Of a stretch of DNA of 64,000 nt, positions 24,469 through 33,099 are shown piece by piece; position 1 is the stretch's first letter, and the number at the start of each line of letters is the position of its first letter. This DNA is from CAZWAP01 sp964632005 (lineage in GTDB: Bacteria > Planctomycetota > Phycisphaerae > Sedimentisphaerales > Anaerobacaceae). The position numbers and the translations under genes were made by a program. The stretch lies in contig CAZWAP010000007.1 in assembly GCA_964632005.1 (NCBI GenBank), positions 26,089 through 90,088 on the forward strand, read 5' to 3'. A model generated the notes under the pieces. It was not told where the DNA came from, ran no database searches, and worked only from the letters and a program-made list of their open reading frames with translations.

Positions 24469-24681
24469 TCACCTGCCGGTCCCGGGACCCGCTTGCTCGG
24501 CGTAATGTGCCTCGTGGAACTCACTAAGCAAGGCCCGCAGCTTCTCGACGTTTGCCAGATGCGTGCTTTGCTTGGCCTTTATCGAATACACGAGCATCTC
24601 GTGCATCAAAGAAAACCTTCGCGTGTACAGCTCGACGGCCTGTCTGTCGCTTCTTGCAGGTATCTTGATCCGCTGGGCCAT
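24469..24681 (-). CDS. Small uncharacterised helical protein
   Basis: The protein is 70 aa, rich in charged residues and predicted helical (RRFSLMHEMLVYSIKAK, EKLRALLSEFHEAHYAEQ). I do not recognise it. It lies between rubrerythrin (79 bp upstream) and thiol peroxidase (4 bp downstream) on the same strand, so it is probably translated with them. Coding status rests on position, the absence of any competing gene and a plausible protein; its His/Glu/Tyr content would allow metal binding but that is a guess. Confidence 0.55.
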   Translation of the reverse strand: MAQRIKIPARSDRQAVELYTRRFSLMHEMLVYSIKAKQSTHLANVEKLRALLSEFHEAHYAEQAGPGTGR

Positions 24682-24760
24682 AAAGTAGTAGCTGACACAG
24701 AAGCCAGCACAACCGGTTTGTATTTACCCGTCTTTGCTATTTTTCGGTTCCTGATAGTTG

Positions 24761-25333
24761 TTAGTAGTTCGTTGCTTCCAGCTCGTAGTAGGCCCGTGGA
24801 TGCGCGCAGGCGGGGCACGTTTCCGGCGGTTCGGTCCCCTCGTGCACGTAACCGCAGTTCCTGCATACCCACCTGACCGGCTCGTTTCGCTTGAATACCA
24901 GGCCCTTCGTGATATTCTCCGCCAGCTTGATATAGCGGTCCTCGTGACGTTTTTCCGCAACGGCGATCTTCCTGAAGACCTCGGCAATCTCTGGAAAGCC
25001 TTCCTGCTCGGCAACCTCGGCGAAGCCCGGATACATCTCGGTAGTTTCGTAATGCTCGCCCTCAGCGGCAGCACGGAGGTTCTCGACGGTCGTGCCTATC
25101 ACGCCGGCCGGGTACGAGGCACTGACCTCGACCTCTCCGCCTTGCAGGAACTTGAACTCGCGCTTGGCGTGCTCCTTTTCCTGGTCTGCTGTCTCCGCGA
25201 ATATGGCTGCAATCTGCTCGTATCCTTCTTTTTTGGCTTGGCTCGCAAAATAAGTGTACCTGTTACGTGCCTGGGACTCACCTGCAAATGCCGCCAAGAG
25301 ATTTTTCTCTGTCTGTGTTCCTTTCAATTCCAT
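24761..25333 (-). CDS. rbr: Rubrerythrin
   Basis: The protein is 190 aa, standard. The ferritin-like diiron domain shows FAGESQARNRYTYFA, ADQEKEHAKREF and VAEKRHEDRY with the expected E and H ligands. The C-terminal rubredoxin domain has WVCRNCGY and CPACAHPRAYYE. It reduces hydrogen peroxide in anaerobes with rubredoxin/NADH electrons. ATG 25333 has GTGAGG upstream; the longer frame to 25402 overlaps the PerR gene and is rejected. It is the second gene of the PerR-led operon, 37 bp after perR. Confidence 0.96.
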   Translation of the reverse strand: MELKGTQTEKNLLAAFAGESQARNRYTYFASQAKKEGYEQIAAIFAETADQEKEHAKREFKFLQGGEVEVSASYPAGVIGTTVENLRAAAEGEHYETTEMYPGFAEVAEQEGFPEIAEVFRKIAVAEKRHEDRYIKLAENITKGLVFKRNEPVRWVCRNCGYVHEGTEPPETCPACAHPRAYYELEATNY

Positions 25334-25370
25334 TTTCCAAACCTCACTTTCTCCCAGAAAAAACCCTACA

Positions 25371-25826
25371 TTACTTGCACAAATCGCATAGTCCTTCGAC
25401 ATACACCGTTTTTCTCAGGACCTGGAACCTGCCGGTGATAGCCGGCGGCAGCTTTATGTTGTCGAACGGCTTATGATGAAAGTCCACGATTCTTCCACAC
25501 CCGACGCACCTGAAGTGCTGGTGGCGCGCGGGGTTTGCATCGTAGCGTTTTGGACCGCCGGAGCCTTCCACAACGAAGGCAAGGCCGATCCCGCTCAGCG
25601 TCGCCAGCGTCCTGTTGACCGTATCCAGAGAAATGCTCGGAAAGATACGCTTGACCTTGTCGTATAACATTTCAGCTGAGGGATGCTTGCTGCTCTGAAG
25701 AAGCTCACGGTATATGGCGATACGCTGAGGGGTTACCCTCAGGCCTGCCTTTCTGCAGCGCTCTATGAACAACTGCGTCTTTGCCTCGAGGTCCCCATCG
25801 GTCATTTTGGATTCGTCATTATTCAT
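25371..25826 (-). CDS. perR: Fur-family peroxide regulator (PerR-like)
   Basis: The protein is 151 aa. The winged-helix domain shows LRVTPQRIAIYREL and SLDTVNRTLATLSGIGLA. The metal-binding half has HQHFRCVGCGRIVDFH (regulatory and structural zinc ligands) and a C-terminal CDLC completing the zinc site. Its position at the head of an oxidative-stress operon argues for PerR rather than iron-sensing Fur. It probably represses its own operon through the inverted repeat just upstream. The start could be ATG 25826 or the internal ATG encoding MTDGDLEAK seven codons later. Confidence 0.88.
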   Translation of the reverse strand: MNNDESKMTDGDLEAKTQLFIERCRKAGLRVTPQRIAIYRELLQSSKHPSAEMLYDKVKRIFPSISLDTVNRTLATLSGIGLAFVVEGSGGPKRYDANPARHQHFRCVGCGRIVDFHHKPFDNIKLPPAITGRFQVLRKTVYVEGLCDLCK

Positions 25827-25832
25827 ATTTGC

Positions 25833-25859
25833 TACTATTTAGTATTTACACCTATTTAG
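25833..25859 (-). promoter_or_regulatory. Putative PerR operator
   Basis: A perfect palindrome TACTA-TT-TAGTA (25833-25844) lies 7 bases before perR, and the octamer CTATTTAG occurs twice (25835-25842 and 25852-25859). A loose -10 (TAAATA) lies within the region. AT-rich inverted repeats at this position are typical Fur/PerR autoregulatory sites. I see nothing else in the 270 bp between perR and the phosphofructokinase gene. Confidence 0.5.
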
Positions 25860-26096
25860 CAAGAAAGTTCAGACCTTTTTCAGAAAAATCTTTTCTGTTG
25901 GCTACCGGGGGGGCTCGCCGAGCGGGCACAGGCATCGCCTGCGAGGCCTGGCCAATCATCATTTCTCGGCCGTCCTACCGGCCTATCCCGACGGGCCCAA
26001 CGAAGTCGTACCGCCACGGGATCTGCAAATAAAGGGCTTACGGCGCCGGGGCAGCCGACCCGCTCACGCTGGCAGGCTGGCCGGCGGCCCTGAACA

Positions 26097-27422
26097 TCAT
26101 ATCTGTGGGCGTTCCTGTCCCGTGGTGTACAACACGGTCTGCCACAGGAAACCCTCCGGGTCGACCTTCTTTCTGCCCCGCGTAGTAAGCGCGATGGGGA
26201 CGTGCACAAAATGGCGGTTCCAGTACGCGATGACCATATTCGTTCGGCCCGAGATGCCCGCGTGAACGGCGTTTTGGCCCAGCATCAAGCAAAAGGCCGA
26301 GTCGTTGGAGTCCGCCGGCAAAGAGCGAATCATATAGCTCGGATCGATGTACTTGAGCGAGATGGGCTTTTCTATTTTCCTGAAGTACTCCGTGATCTTT
26401 TCTTTCAGCAGCAGCCCGATGTCGTCGCGGATGATATTGCCGGAGGCATCCTTCTTGCAGTCGTCTCGCTCGGTGTAATTGCGGCCAGCCCCCTCGGCCG
26501 CCACTATGACGGCGTGATGTTTCCGGTCCAGCCGACGCTCAAGGGCACGCAAAAAACCTTTCTCGCCTTCGAGAACCAGCGGCTCTTCGGGAATCAGGCA
26601 AAAATTGACGTCGCTATTGGCCAGTGTGGCGTACGCCGCGATGAAGCCAGAGTCCCTGCCCATAAGTTTGACCAGCCCCACGCCGTTCCAGGCACCCTTG
26701 GCCTCGGCGTGCGCACTGTTTATGGCCGCGCGCGATGCCTCAATAGCCGTGGAGAACCCAAAGGATTGCTCAGTGCCGGGAATATCGTTGTCGATGGTCT
26801 TTGGGATGCCGACCACCGATATCCCCGCTGACCTTTTTTTTATGGTCTCGACCAGGTCGCCCGCCCCGCGCAGAGTCCCGTCGCCGCCAATCACAAACAA
26901 CAGGCCCACCTTCAATCTCTGCAGCGTATCGACCATATCGTCGCAGTCCTGTGGGCCGCGCGACGAACCGAGAATATCTCCCCCTTCCAGGTGAATCTCG
27001 TCCACCGCTTCCGGGGTCAGGATCAACGGCGGCTCGGGCGCGACGGAAGATAGGCCCGCGTAGCCGTACCGGAAGCCATAAACGCGCCCCACGCCGTACT
27101 GCCAGATCAGGCTGAGGGTGATGGTTCGAACCACGTCGTTCAGGCCGGGACACAATCCACCGCAGGTTACAATTCCGCAGCGCAACTGCCCGGGATCGAA
27201 ATATATCTTGCGGCGAGGCCCCGCTCTCTCCAGCATCGGCTCTGCAATACCCGCGTCCCGGCAGGCCTGTATGTTCACCGAGCGCGAGTAAACCGCGATC
27301 TTTTCGTCGTCTTCCACGAAGTGCACACCGCGGGAGATAAGAGGGGAGTCCACCGTAGCCGGCCCGAGTCTCTCGATGTTCAGGTCCGGCAGATCATCAG
27401 GGCTGAAGCTGTAGTCGTCCAT
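26097..27422 (-). CDS. pfk: 6-phosphofructokinase, long TP0108/plant-like clade
   Basis: The protein is 441 aa, longer than the 320 aa E. coli enzyme, with an N-terminal extension of about 80 aa. Signatures are GIVTCGGLCPGLNDVVR, RYGYAGL, GGDGTLRGA, PKTIDNDIPGTE (catalytic Asp region) and KLMGRDSGFIA. Gly in GGDGT favours ATP as phosphoryl donor over pyrophosphate (GGDD in PPi enzymes), whereas the Lys in PKTIDND is the PPi-type residue; this mixture is typical of the ATP-dependent long clade. It phosphorylates fructose 6-phosphate in glycolysis. It begins immediately after the DUF3137 gene stop, so it is operon-linked to it and lemA. Confidence 0.92.
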   Translation of the reverse strand: MDDYSFSPDDLPDLNIERLGPATVDSPLISRGVHFVEDDEKIAVYSRSVNIQACRDAGIAEPMLERAGPRRKIYFDPGQLRCGIVTCGGLCPGLNDVVRTITLSLIWQYGVGRVYGFRYGYAGLSSVAPEPPLILTPEAVDEIHLEGGDILGSSRGPQDCDDMVDTLQRLKVGLLFVIGGDGTLRGAGDLVETIKKRSAGISVVGIPKTIDNDIPGTEQSFGFSTAIEASRAAINSAHAEAKGAWNGVGLVKLMGRDSGFIAAYATLANSDVNFCLIPEEPLVLEGEKGFLRALERRLDRKHHAVIVAAEGAGRNYTERDDCKKDASGNIIRDDIGLLLKEKITEYFRKIEKPISLKYIDPSYMIRSLPADSNDSAFCLMLGQNAVHAGISGRTNMVIAYWNRHFVHVPIALTTRGRKKVDPEGFLWQTVLYTTGQERPQI

Positions 27423-28382
27423 CTATGCCTTGCTCCATATACGCGTGTTAAGGTTAAGCTCTTCAACGATTCCGACCGCCAGTTGGAGGTCCTCAAAGTA
27501 CTCGCGGATTGGCTCGAAATCGAGCAGCGTCTTGAACAGTCGCGGCTCGAAAAGGTTCCTCGCGTAGGCGACCGCGACGAAAATCATCGAGCCGACAAAC
27601 GACAGGTACACCTTTTTGCCGGTCTTTTGCTTGAATTGCAGGATCCTCTCCATCAGACTCGTCGAAAGAACGTATCGCGTTTCGATCTGGTCCTTCCCGT
27701 AAACCACAAAGTGTCGCTCAAACTCAGGATCTTCGAGTTTGATCAGATTGCCGCGGAATACATTGAGCGCCTGGAGTTTTTGGCCGATACGGCCGAACAG
27801 ACGTTCCGCCGTATCGGGCAGGACAACCACCCAGCCGACAAAATCCTTATTGAAATCGCCCACGAAGAACAGCCCACGGAATATGGTATATCGGTGTTTG
27901 TTCTTCCCGGAACCGCTCTGATGTTCGGCGTGTAGCTCGGAAAACTGGATTTGCGTCGCCCCTACTTTCCCGGACACAAGGTCGTCGCCCTTATAACGAT
28001 TCGGCTTGGTTGTAAATATCTTTGAAAGCATAAACGTGGATTTCGGGATGCACCTGTCGGGGTAATAAGCAAGATTCGGGTCGATAAAGCGGACTAGTTT
28101 CCCGATTATCCGTGACTTGAAGTTCTTTGAGTATGCACGGATCGCCATTCCCGCGACGAACCCGCCGATGATCAGACACAACACCGCAGGAATCATAACC
28201 GCCACCACAGGCAAGTGCAAATATAGGACTCCTACAGAAAGGCCGACTGCTATGATACCCCCGACAAAAATCACAACCAATATGACATGCCGGCTCGCTT
28301 TTTTCCGTTCTATCTCCAGGACCTCGAGGTCCGGTGTCAGGGAATCCTGGTAGAACTGCCGTAAATCATCGATCGTTTTCAT
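27423..28382 (-). CDS. DUF3137-family membrane protein
   Basis: The protein is 319 aa with two adjacent membrane segments at about residues 32-52 and 58-80, followed by a soluble domain containing KSTFMLSKIF, GKVGATQIQFSELHAEH and FRGLFFVGDFNKDF, which matches the DUF3137 pattern. The family is frequently encoded beside LemA, as here (26 bp downstream of lemA), and may form a membrane complex with it. The molecular role is unknown. The stop abuts the phosphofructokinase start with no spacer, so translation is likely coupled. Confidence 0.85.
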   Translation of the reverse strand: MKTIDDLRQFYQDSLTPDLEVLEIERKKASRHVILVVIFVGGIIAVGLSVGVLYLHLPVVAVMIPAVLCLIIGGFVAGMAIRAYSKNFKSRIIGKLVRFIDPNLAYYPDRCIPKSTFMLSKIFTTKPNRYKGDDLVSGKVGATQIQFSELHAEHQSGSGKNKHRYTIFRGLFFVGDFNKDFVGWVVVLPDTAERLFGRIGQKLQALNVFRGNLIKLEDPEFERHFVVYGKDQIETRYVLSTSLMERILQFKQKTGKKVYLSFVGSMIFVAVAYARNLFEPRLFKTLLDFEPIREYFEDLQLAVGIVEELNLNTRIWSKA

Positions 28383-28408
28383 AGTGGGGCCCCGCCGGCA
28401 GAGGATCT

Positions 28409-28975
28409 TCAGTTGGATCGCGCTTCAGCAGCGTGCCCGACATCGACGCTCCGCCGCTGGTCCTCCTCGATCTCAAAGACCCTTTTCTTTTTGTAGCCCA
28501 TCAGCCGGGCTACAATGCTGGTGGGGATCATCTCCACGGCATTGTTATATTCGGTTACTGCGGCATTGTAGGCACGTCTGGCGGCGGAAATCTGCTCTTC
28601 AAGCTCGTTGAGGGTCCGCTGGAGATGCATAAAGTTCCGAGATGCCTTGAGTTCCGGGTAATTCTCGACGGTAGCCATAATCGAGGTAAGCATCCTGCTG
28701 ACCGCGCCGCCAAGTTCCACCTGCTGCTCGTCGCTCAGCCGGCCGGAAGTGGCCCTGGCCCTGGCCTCGGTGATCTCGGCGAGCAACGCTCTTTCGTGGC
28801 GCATATACGCCTTGACCGTCGCCACGAGGTTAGGGATCAACTCGTAGCGCTTTTTCAACAGAGCGTCGATCGAGCCGAACACGTTTTGGACCTGGTTCTT
28901 TTTCGCAATAAGGCTGTTGTAGATAAACACCGCACCAAGCGAAGCAACGGCTACAGCACCCATTAGAATCCACAT
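28409..28975 (-). CDS. lemA: LemA-family membrane protein
   Basis: The protein is 188 aa: an N-terminal membrane segment (residues 1-20), then the LemA signature VQNVFGSIDALLKKRYELIP and a long four-helix-type region (ENYPELKASRNFMHLQRTLN, AYNAAVTEYNNAVEMIPTSI). LemA proteins form coiled-coil assemblies at the membrane; their role is not defined in bacteria of this type. First gene of lemA-DUF3137-pfk, with AAGGAA before the ATG and a consensus promoter about 100 bp upstream. Confidence 0.94.
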   Translation of the reverse strand: MWILMGAVAVASLGAVFIYNSLIAKKNQVQNVFGSIDALLKKRYELIPNLVATVKAYMRHERALLAEITEARARATSGRLSDEQQVELGGAVSRMLTSIMATVENYPELKASRNFMHLQRTLNELEEQISAARRAYNAAVTEYNNAVEMIPTSIVARLMGYKKKRVFEIEEDQRRSVDVGHAAEARSN

Positions 28976-29074
28976 TGCTCAGCTTCCTTGTCCCGGCTCG
29001 ACCTTGGTAGTCCGACCGTCCCTTTTGCGCCTCTCGATCTCATGTATGACTCACAGAAGTCCCGACGGCGCCGG

Positions 29075-29104
29075 ATTATACGCAGCAATCTCGCTCATTG
29101 TCAA
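29075..29104 (-). promoter_or_regulatory. Consensus sigma70 promoter for lemA operon
   Basis: On the minus strand TTGACA (29099-29104) and TATAAT (29075-29080), both perfect, are separated by 18 bp. Transcription would start near 29068, giving a leader of about 90 nt before lemA. Confidence 0.8.
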
Positions 29105-29132
29105 AAGGTTTATGCTCGGCCCAATGGGCTGG

Positions 29133-29164
29133 CCAAAAGAAAAGGAGCCTCGAAGGGCTCCTTT
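29133..29164 (-). terminator. Rho-independent terminator of T2SS operon 1
   Basis: The minus strand carries AAAGGAGCC, a six-base loop and GGCTCCTTT (9 bp stem, 29141-29164), followed by TTCTTTT. It lies 33 bp after the GspD stop and before the lemA promoter, so it closes the first secretion operon. Confidence 0.8.
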
Positions 29165-29196
29165 GATCAGCGAGAGGAGTTTCTCTTCGGCCTGTG

Positions 29197-32100
29197 CTAC
29201 TGGTCCAGGCTCTGCAGCGCTCCGCGAAGTTCGCCCAGGATCTTCTCGAGTTTCTCTTTTGGATGTTCTATGGCCTGTTTTGTAGCCTCGGGCAGCTCAG
29301 CCATAGGCTCGTCCACGACGTGCGGCGTCATAAACACGAGAAGTTCGCTATTGGACTGGATAAACTCCTTGTGCTGGAACAGGCCGCCGATCCCGGGCAG
29401 GTCGCCGAGGCCAGGGAGCTTGCGCCGTACGAGGCTGTTCTTCTGGAAGAGGATACCGCCGAGCAGCAACGTCTGGCCATCCTTGACAATCATATTTGTG
29501 GTGGTGTTCATCTTATCCCTGACCGGCTGGCTGTTGACCAATTCGGAGGTAAGCTGAGAGATCTGGACGTTGACAACCATATCCACGTTGTTCTCCGGCG
29601 TGATGCTCGGCCGGGCGCGGAGCTCCATACCGACCGGCTCAAAGGTAATATTCTGCGTCGTCCCTACCGATGCCGATAGCGTGGTTCCCGAGAGAAATGC
29701 CACTTCACTGCCCTTGAAGAAGCTGGCCTCTTCGTTGTCCTTTGTCCAGAGCGTCTGTTGATTCAGTATTCTGGCGTCCGTCTTTTTCACGAGGAAATCG
29801 ATCAGGGCATACACATCGGTTCCAACGCCGAGAATGGTGCCCGAGCCGGTCGCCGTCATCGTCCCGGCTCCGGACGATATCCTGCCGGCCGCTCCGCCGT
29901 GGGTCCCGATATTCGTGATGTTCGCCAGCGCGGTGACGGCGTTCTCGCCGAGCGAACCAAAGGCCGCCGGGTTGGTCGCAAGCTCGATGCCGAGGGACGT
30001 AACTTTGCTGTGCTCAACTTCAACGATGATCGCCTGTATCATTACCTGCTTACCGGGCACGTCAAGTTGCGCGATCAGCCCCTCGATCTCGTCGATGAAT
30101 TCAGGCGGTGCCAGGACCATTATCGACTTGGTGTGCGGGTCCGGGACGAACCGGATCCTACCTATGACGTTGCTTATGGGCATTTGCTCGTCAACTCTGC
30201 TGCGTGCACCTGAGGCCGACCAGGGTGGCGTGTACGTCTCGCTCGACGAACCCGTGGCGTTTGTGCTGTTGTTGGTGCCGTCGCTCTCCTCCATCGCAGA
30301 GGAACCGCTTAGGCCCGTCTGGATGAGCCGAATCCTCGCTTGCTGGCCGGCCTCGACGAACATCGCGTTTAACCGCTCGCTGAGGTCTTCCGGGTCGGCG
30401 TACTTCAGCGTAATTACCTTCGGTACTTCAGCCATTTCCTCCCGGTCAAGCTCATAGACAAGCTGCTCGATCACGTCGTAAGCCTCTGGAATCTTGCTTA
30501 TGACGATGATCTTCTTTGTTCCCGGAACGTCCTCAAACGTCAGTTGCCCGTAGAGCGGGCCGACAATCTTCTGCCGGTCCTGAGTGCTGCCGAACATAAT
30601 GTCGAAGATGGACATTCTGGAGGTCGTCTTTTCGCTGAACAGCGTGTTCAGCAGCTCGGCCATTTCCACCGGGTCCGAATTTCTCAGTTCGATTATTCTC
30701 GGCTTGACCTGTTCGACGTCGAGAGGCTTGTCCCATTCCTCGATTTGTTTTGCGATCTCTTCCATCTTTTCCGGGGAAGCAATAACCGTAACCTGCTTGA
30801 GTGTCGCGTACGAGATGACCTTGACGGTTTCGGAGGAAATGGAACTGCTGCTGCGCCCACCGTAGTTGTATATGTACGTATACCTGCTGCCGTAGGACGA
30901 ACGGCTTGACTGGCCGAATAGCTCCTCGATCATCAGCTTGATCTGATCCGGGTCGGCATACTTCAGGGGAAAATGCCGGGTCTCGAACACCCCGGGCGGC
31001 ACATCGATTTCCTGGATCATCTTCTTGACCAGCTCGCGCAGGTCCTTTCGCCCGAAGATAATAACCGACCTGGTCTGCACCAGAGGCTCGATCAGAACGC
31101 TCGGCAAAAACTCGGTCCCCGGGAGATCCCTGAACCCGTCTTCCACGCTGTCTTCAACTTCCCGCGGATCGGCATACTTGAGGTTAACGATTTCGTACTC
31201 CGACTCCACCGGCTCTTCCCTGTCGAGCTCCTCGATCCAGATGCGGATCTGGTCGAGAACCTGGGGCGAGGCCCGGGCGATGATCCACTTTCTCCTCGGC
31301 TCGGGGATAAGGATGACCGGCCCCTTAACGGTCCCCACGACCACCGAGGTCGCCGTCCCCTTTGAGGACGGACTCTTCTTGGAAGAGGACGGCGGCCTCG
31401 ATGGGGGCTGGGGTGTGGGCCTCGGCCCGAAAGGCCGTCCACTACCGTAAAACGGGCGAAAACCCTCACGGCCACGATCTCTCTCGGAGATCGGCGAGCT
31501 CCTGCCGCCCCGCCGCCCGCTTTCACCCAGCAGTATGTTGAGCATCTGCACGATCTCCGAGGGGTCACCGTAACGTATCTCGAAGATCTCCGTTACAGCA
31601 TGCTCGGCTTCCGGGATGTCAAACTGCTTGATGATATGTTCGAGTCGTATCAGGTTCGCGACCGTGTCGATAATCAGCAGGCTGCCCGTATTCTCATCGG
31701 CGTTGACGTGACCGTGCTCGCCTATCAGCGGGTGGAGAACCTGAGCCATTTCCGTCGGACTGTAGTTCGCAAGGTGGAAGAACTTCTGCACGATCTGCTC
31801 TTTGTTTTCGATAGCCGCCAACGGCTGGTCGGCCGCAACGGTAGGCACCCGGCCCAGCTTCACCTCGCCGATAGGCTTGAGAAGGATCGTATCGTCGGTG
31901 TGCTCGGCCACGAAGCCCTTGAGCAGCAGCGCGCTGTAAATCATCGACAGAGCCTTGCTCCGTGGCAGTCTGTCGGGCGCGTAAATAGTTATCCTCTGCT
32001 TCATTACCTCCTCGTGGGGGATAACCGTCTTGCCCGTCCACCGAGCGAGCTTCTCCATTATGTTCTTCATCTCAACATCTTTAAGGTTGAGGGCTTCCAT

Positions 32101-32439
32101 AGGCTCGTTAGGCTCGGCTGGTTTGTTCGGCTCGGCTGGCTCGGTGGGCTCATTCGGCTCGGCCGGGACATTCACGTCCGCCGGCGCGTTCGGCTCATTT
32201 ACGTCGGTCAACCCGGGCGGCATATCAACCTCATCCCGAGCTGCCGGCTCATTGACGTCGCCAGCCTGGTTAGGCTCAGCCGACGCGCCCGCCTCGGGCG
32301 CACCCCGGGCGGCACCATCGACCGGCGGACGAATGCCCACCCAGTAGACTATGAATACCGATGCCAGCCCAATTGTAACCCAGAATATTATTTTCGACCT
32401 TTCCAACGTGATCACCTCTTTTCTGTCGCCTCTTGCCAT
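29197..32439 (-). CDS. gspD: T2SS secretin GspD-like, very long (operon 1)
   Basis: The protein is about 1080 aa, against roughly 650-750 aa for usual GspD. An N-terminal membrane segment (IIFWVTIGLASVFIVYWVG) replaces a normal cleavable signal. A linker rich in Glu-Pro-Asn (about residues 60-120) follows, then at least six secretin N-type repeats (LKYADPREVE, LKYADPDQIK, LRNSDPVEMAELL, LKYADPEDL). The C-terminal secretin beta-domain carries LLLGGILFQKN and LPGLGDLPGIGGLF. It would form the outer-membrane channel. ATG 32439 has GAGG upstream; ATG 32481 is an alternative. Last gene of a twelve-gene operon. Confidence 0.88.
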   Translation of the reverse strand: MARGDRKEVITLERSKIIFWVTIGLASVFIVYWVGIRPPVDGAARGAPEAGASAEPNQAGDVNEPAARDEVDMPPGLTDVNEPNAPADVNVPAEPNEPTEPAEPNKPAEPNEPMEALNLKDVEMKNIMEKLARWTGKTVIPHEEVMKQRITIYAPDRLPRSKALSMIYSALLLKGFVAEHTDDTILLKPIGEVKLGRVPTVAADQPLAAIENKEQIVQKFFHLANYSPTEMAQVLHPLIGEHGHVNADENTGSLLIIDTVANLIRLEHIIKQFDIPEAEHAVTEIFEIRYGDPSEIVQMLNILLGESGRRGGRSSPISERDRGREGFRPFYGSGRPFGPRPTPQPPSRPPSSSKKSPSSKGTATSVVVGTVKGPVILIPEPRRKWIIARASPQVLDQIRIWIEELDREEPVESEYEIVNLKYADPREVEDSVEDGFRDLPGTEFLPSVLIEPLVQTRSVIIFGRKDLRELVKKMIQEIDVPPGVFETRHFPLKYADPDQIKLMIEELFGQSSRSSYGSRYTYIYNYGGRSSSSISSETVKVISYATLKQVTVIASPEKMEEIAKQIEEWDKPLDVEQVKPRIIELRNSDPVEMAELLNTLFSEKTTSRMSIFDIMFGSTQDRQKIVGPLYGQLTFEDVPGTKKIIVISKIPEAYDVIEQLVYELDREEMAEVPKVITLKYADPEDLSERLNAMFVEAGQQARIRLIQTGLSGSSAMEESDGTNNSTNATGSSSETYTPPWSASGARSRVDEQMPISNVIGRIRFVPDPHTKSIMVLAPPEFIDEIEGLIAQLDVPGKQVMIQAIIVEVEHSKVTSLGIELATNPAAFGSLGENAVTALANITNIGTHGGAAGRISSGAGTMTATGSGTILGVGTDVYALIDFLVKKTDARILNQQTLWTKDNEEASFFKGSEVAFLSGTTLSASVGTTQNITFEPVGMELRARPSITPENNVDMVVNVQISQLTSELVNSQPVRDKMNTTTNMIVKDGQTLLLGGILFQKNSLVRRKLPGLGDLPGIGGLFQHKEFIQSNSELLVFMTPHVVDEPMAELPEATKQAIEHPKEKLEKILGELRGALQSLDQ

Positions 32440-32489
32440 CGCCGGCCTCGAACCTTTCAACACCGGCGATTTGAGAACCATCTTCTCTT

Positions 32490-33068
32490 TTAGTCTTCAC
32501 GGATACCTTCCGGGTCCTTCGTCCCGCTGTTGGAATCGGGGGGACGTTCCGGGCCACCGGCGGGCGGTACCGGAGCAAATCCCCGCTCCCCTGCGCCGCC
32601 GCCACGGCGGCCAGCACCGAATCGCCGCCGCATTTCCTCCCTGAAGCGCTGACGCTCTTCCTCGGTCATATTCTCGAAGCGCGCCCTGAGCCTCTGCCTT
32701 TCCTCTTCCGAGAGCCGAGCTCCAGGCCTATCCGGCCAACGCCCAGCATCAAACATTCTGGGCCTTTCCTCGGTGAAGCGCCATCTTTCCTCCTCTGGCA
32801 TACGTTGCCGCCTTCCCCTCATACCGCCCCGCCCATCCTCTCTTGCTCCTCTCGCATCGGGTCCGAGCCTCGCTGTCCCAGGGCCAACCGGGCCCGCCGG
32901 CAGCTCGCCTCCAGCACTTTGACCGACGCGGCCCACGCCCGAAACCACCCCCGGCTTGCTCGCTGCCCAGTGCATCCTGAGCTGTTTGACCGCCAAACCC
33001 ACGACAAGGGCCGTCAACAGTACTGCAATGGCGATCATTGCCGTTACAAGTGTGCTCGCACGCTTCAT
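32490..33068 (-). CDS. Membrane-anchored Arg/Glu-rich protein in T2SS operon 1
   Basis: The protein is 192 aa: a short cytoplasmic start (MKRASTLV), one membrane helix (about residues 8-28), a Gly/Pro-rich stretch, then an Arg/Glu-rich helical region with RLSEEERQRLRARFENMTEE-type repeats. I know no family for it. The neighbouring gene encodes a protein ending in very similar LSDEERARMKGRFEAM repeats, so the two are probably related in this part. GAGGTGA precedes the ATG. Its position next to secretin suggests an inner-membrane or connector role, which is inferred from location only. Confidence 0.65.
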   Translation of the reverse strand: MKRASTLVTAMIAIAVLLTALVVGLAVKQLRMHWAASKPGVVSGVGRVGQSAGGELPAGPVGPGTARLGPDARGAREDGRGGMRGRRQRMPEEERWRFTEERPRMFDAGRWPDRPGARLSEEERQRLRARFENMTEEERQRFREEMRRRFGAGRRGGGAGERGFAPVPPAGGPERPPDSNSGTKDPEGIRED

Positions 33069-33099
33069 TTTGGTCACCTCGCTTGGCTTTGGATTACCG

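Noticed and set aside
27321..27935. A 204-codon plus-strand frame over the PFK/DUF3137 junction
   Set aside because: Antisense of two recognisable genes with no start signal or family match.
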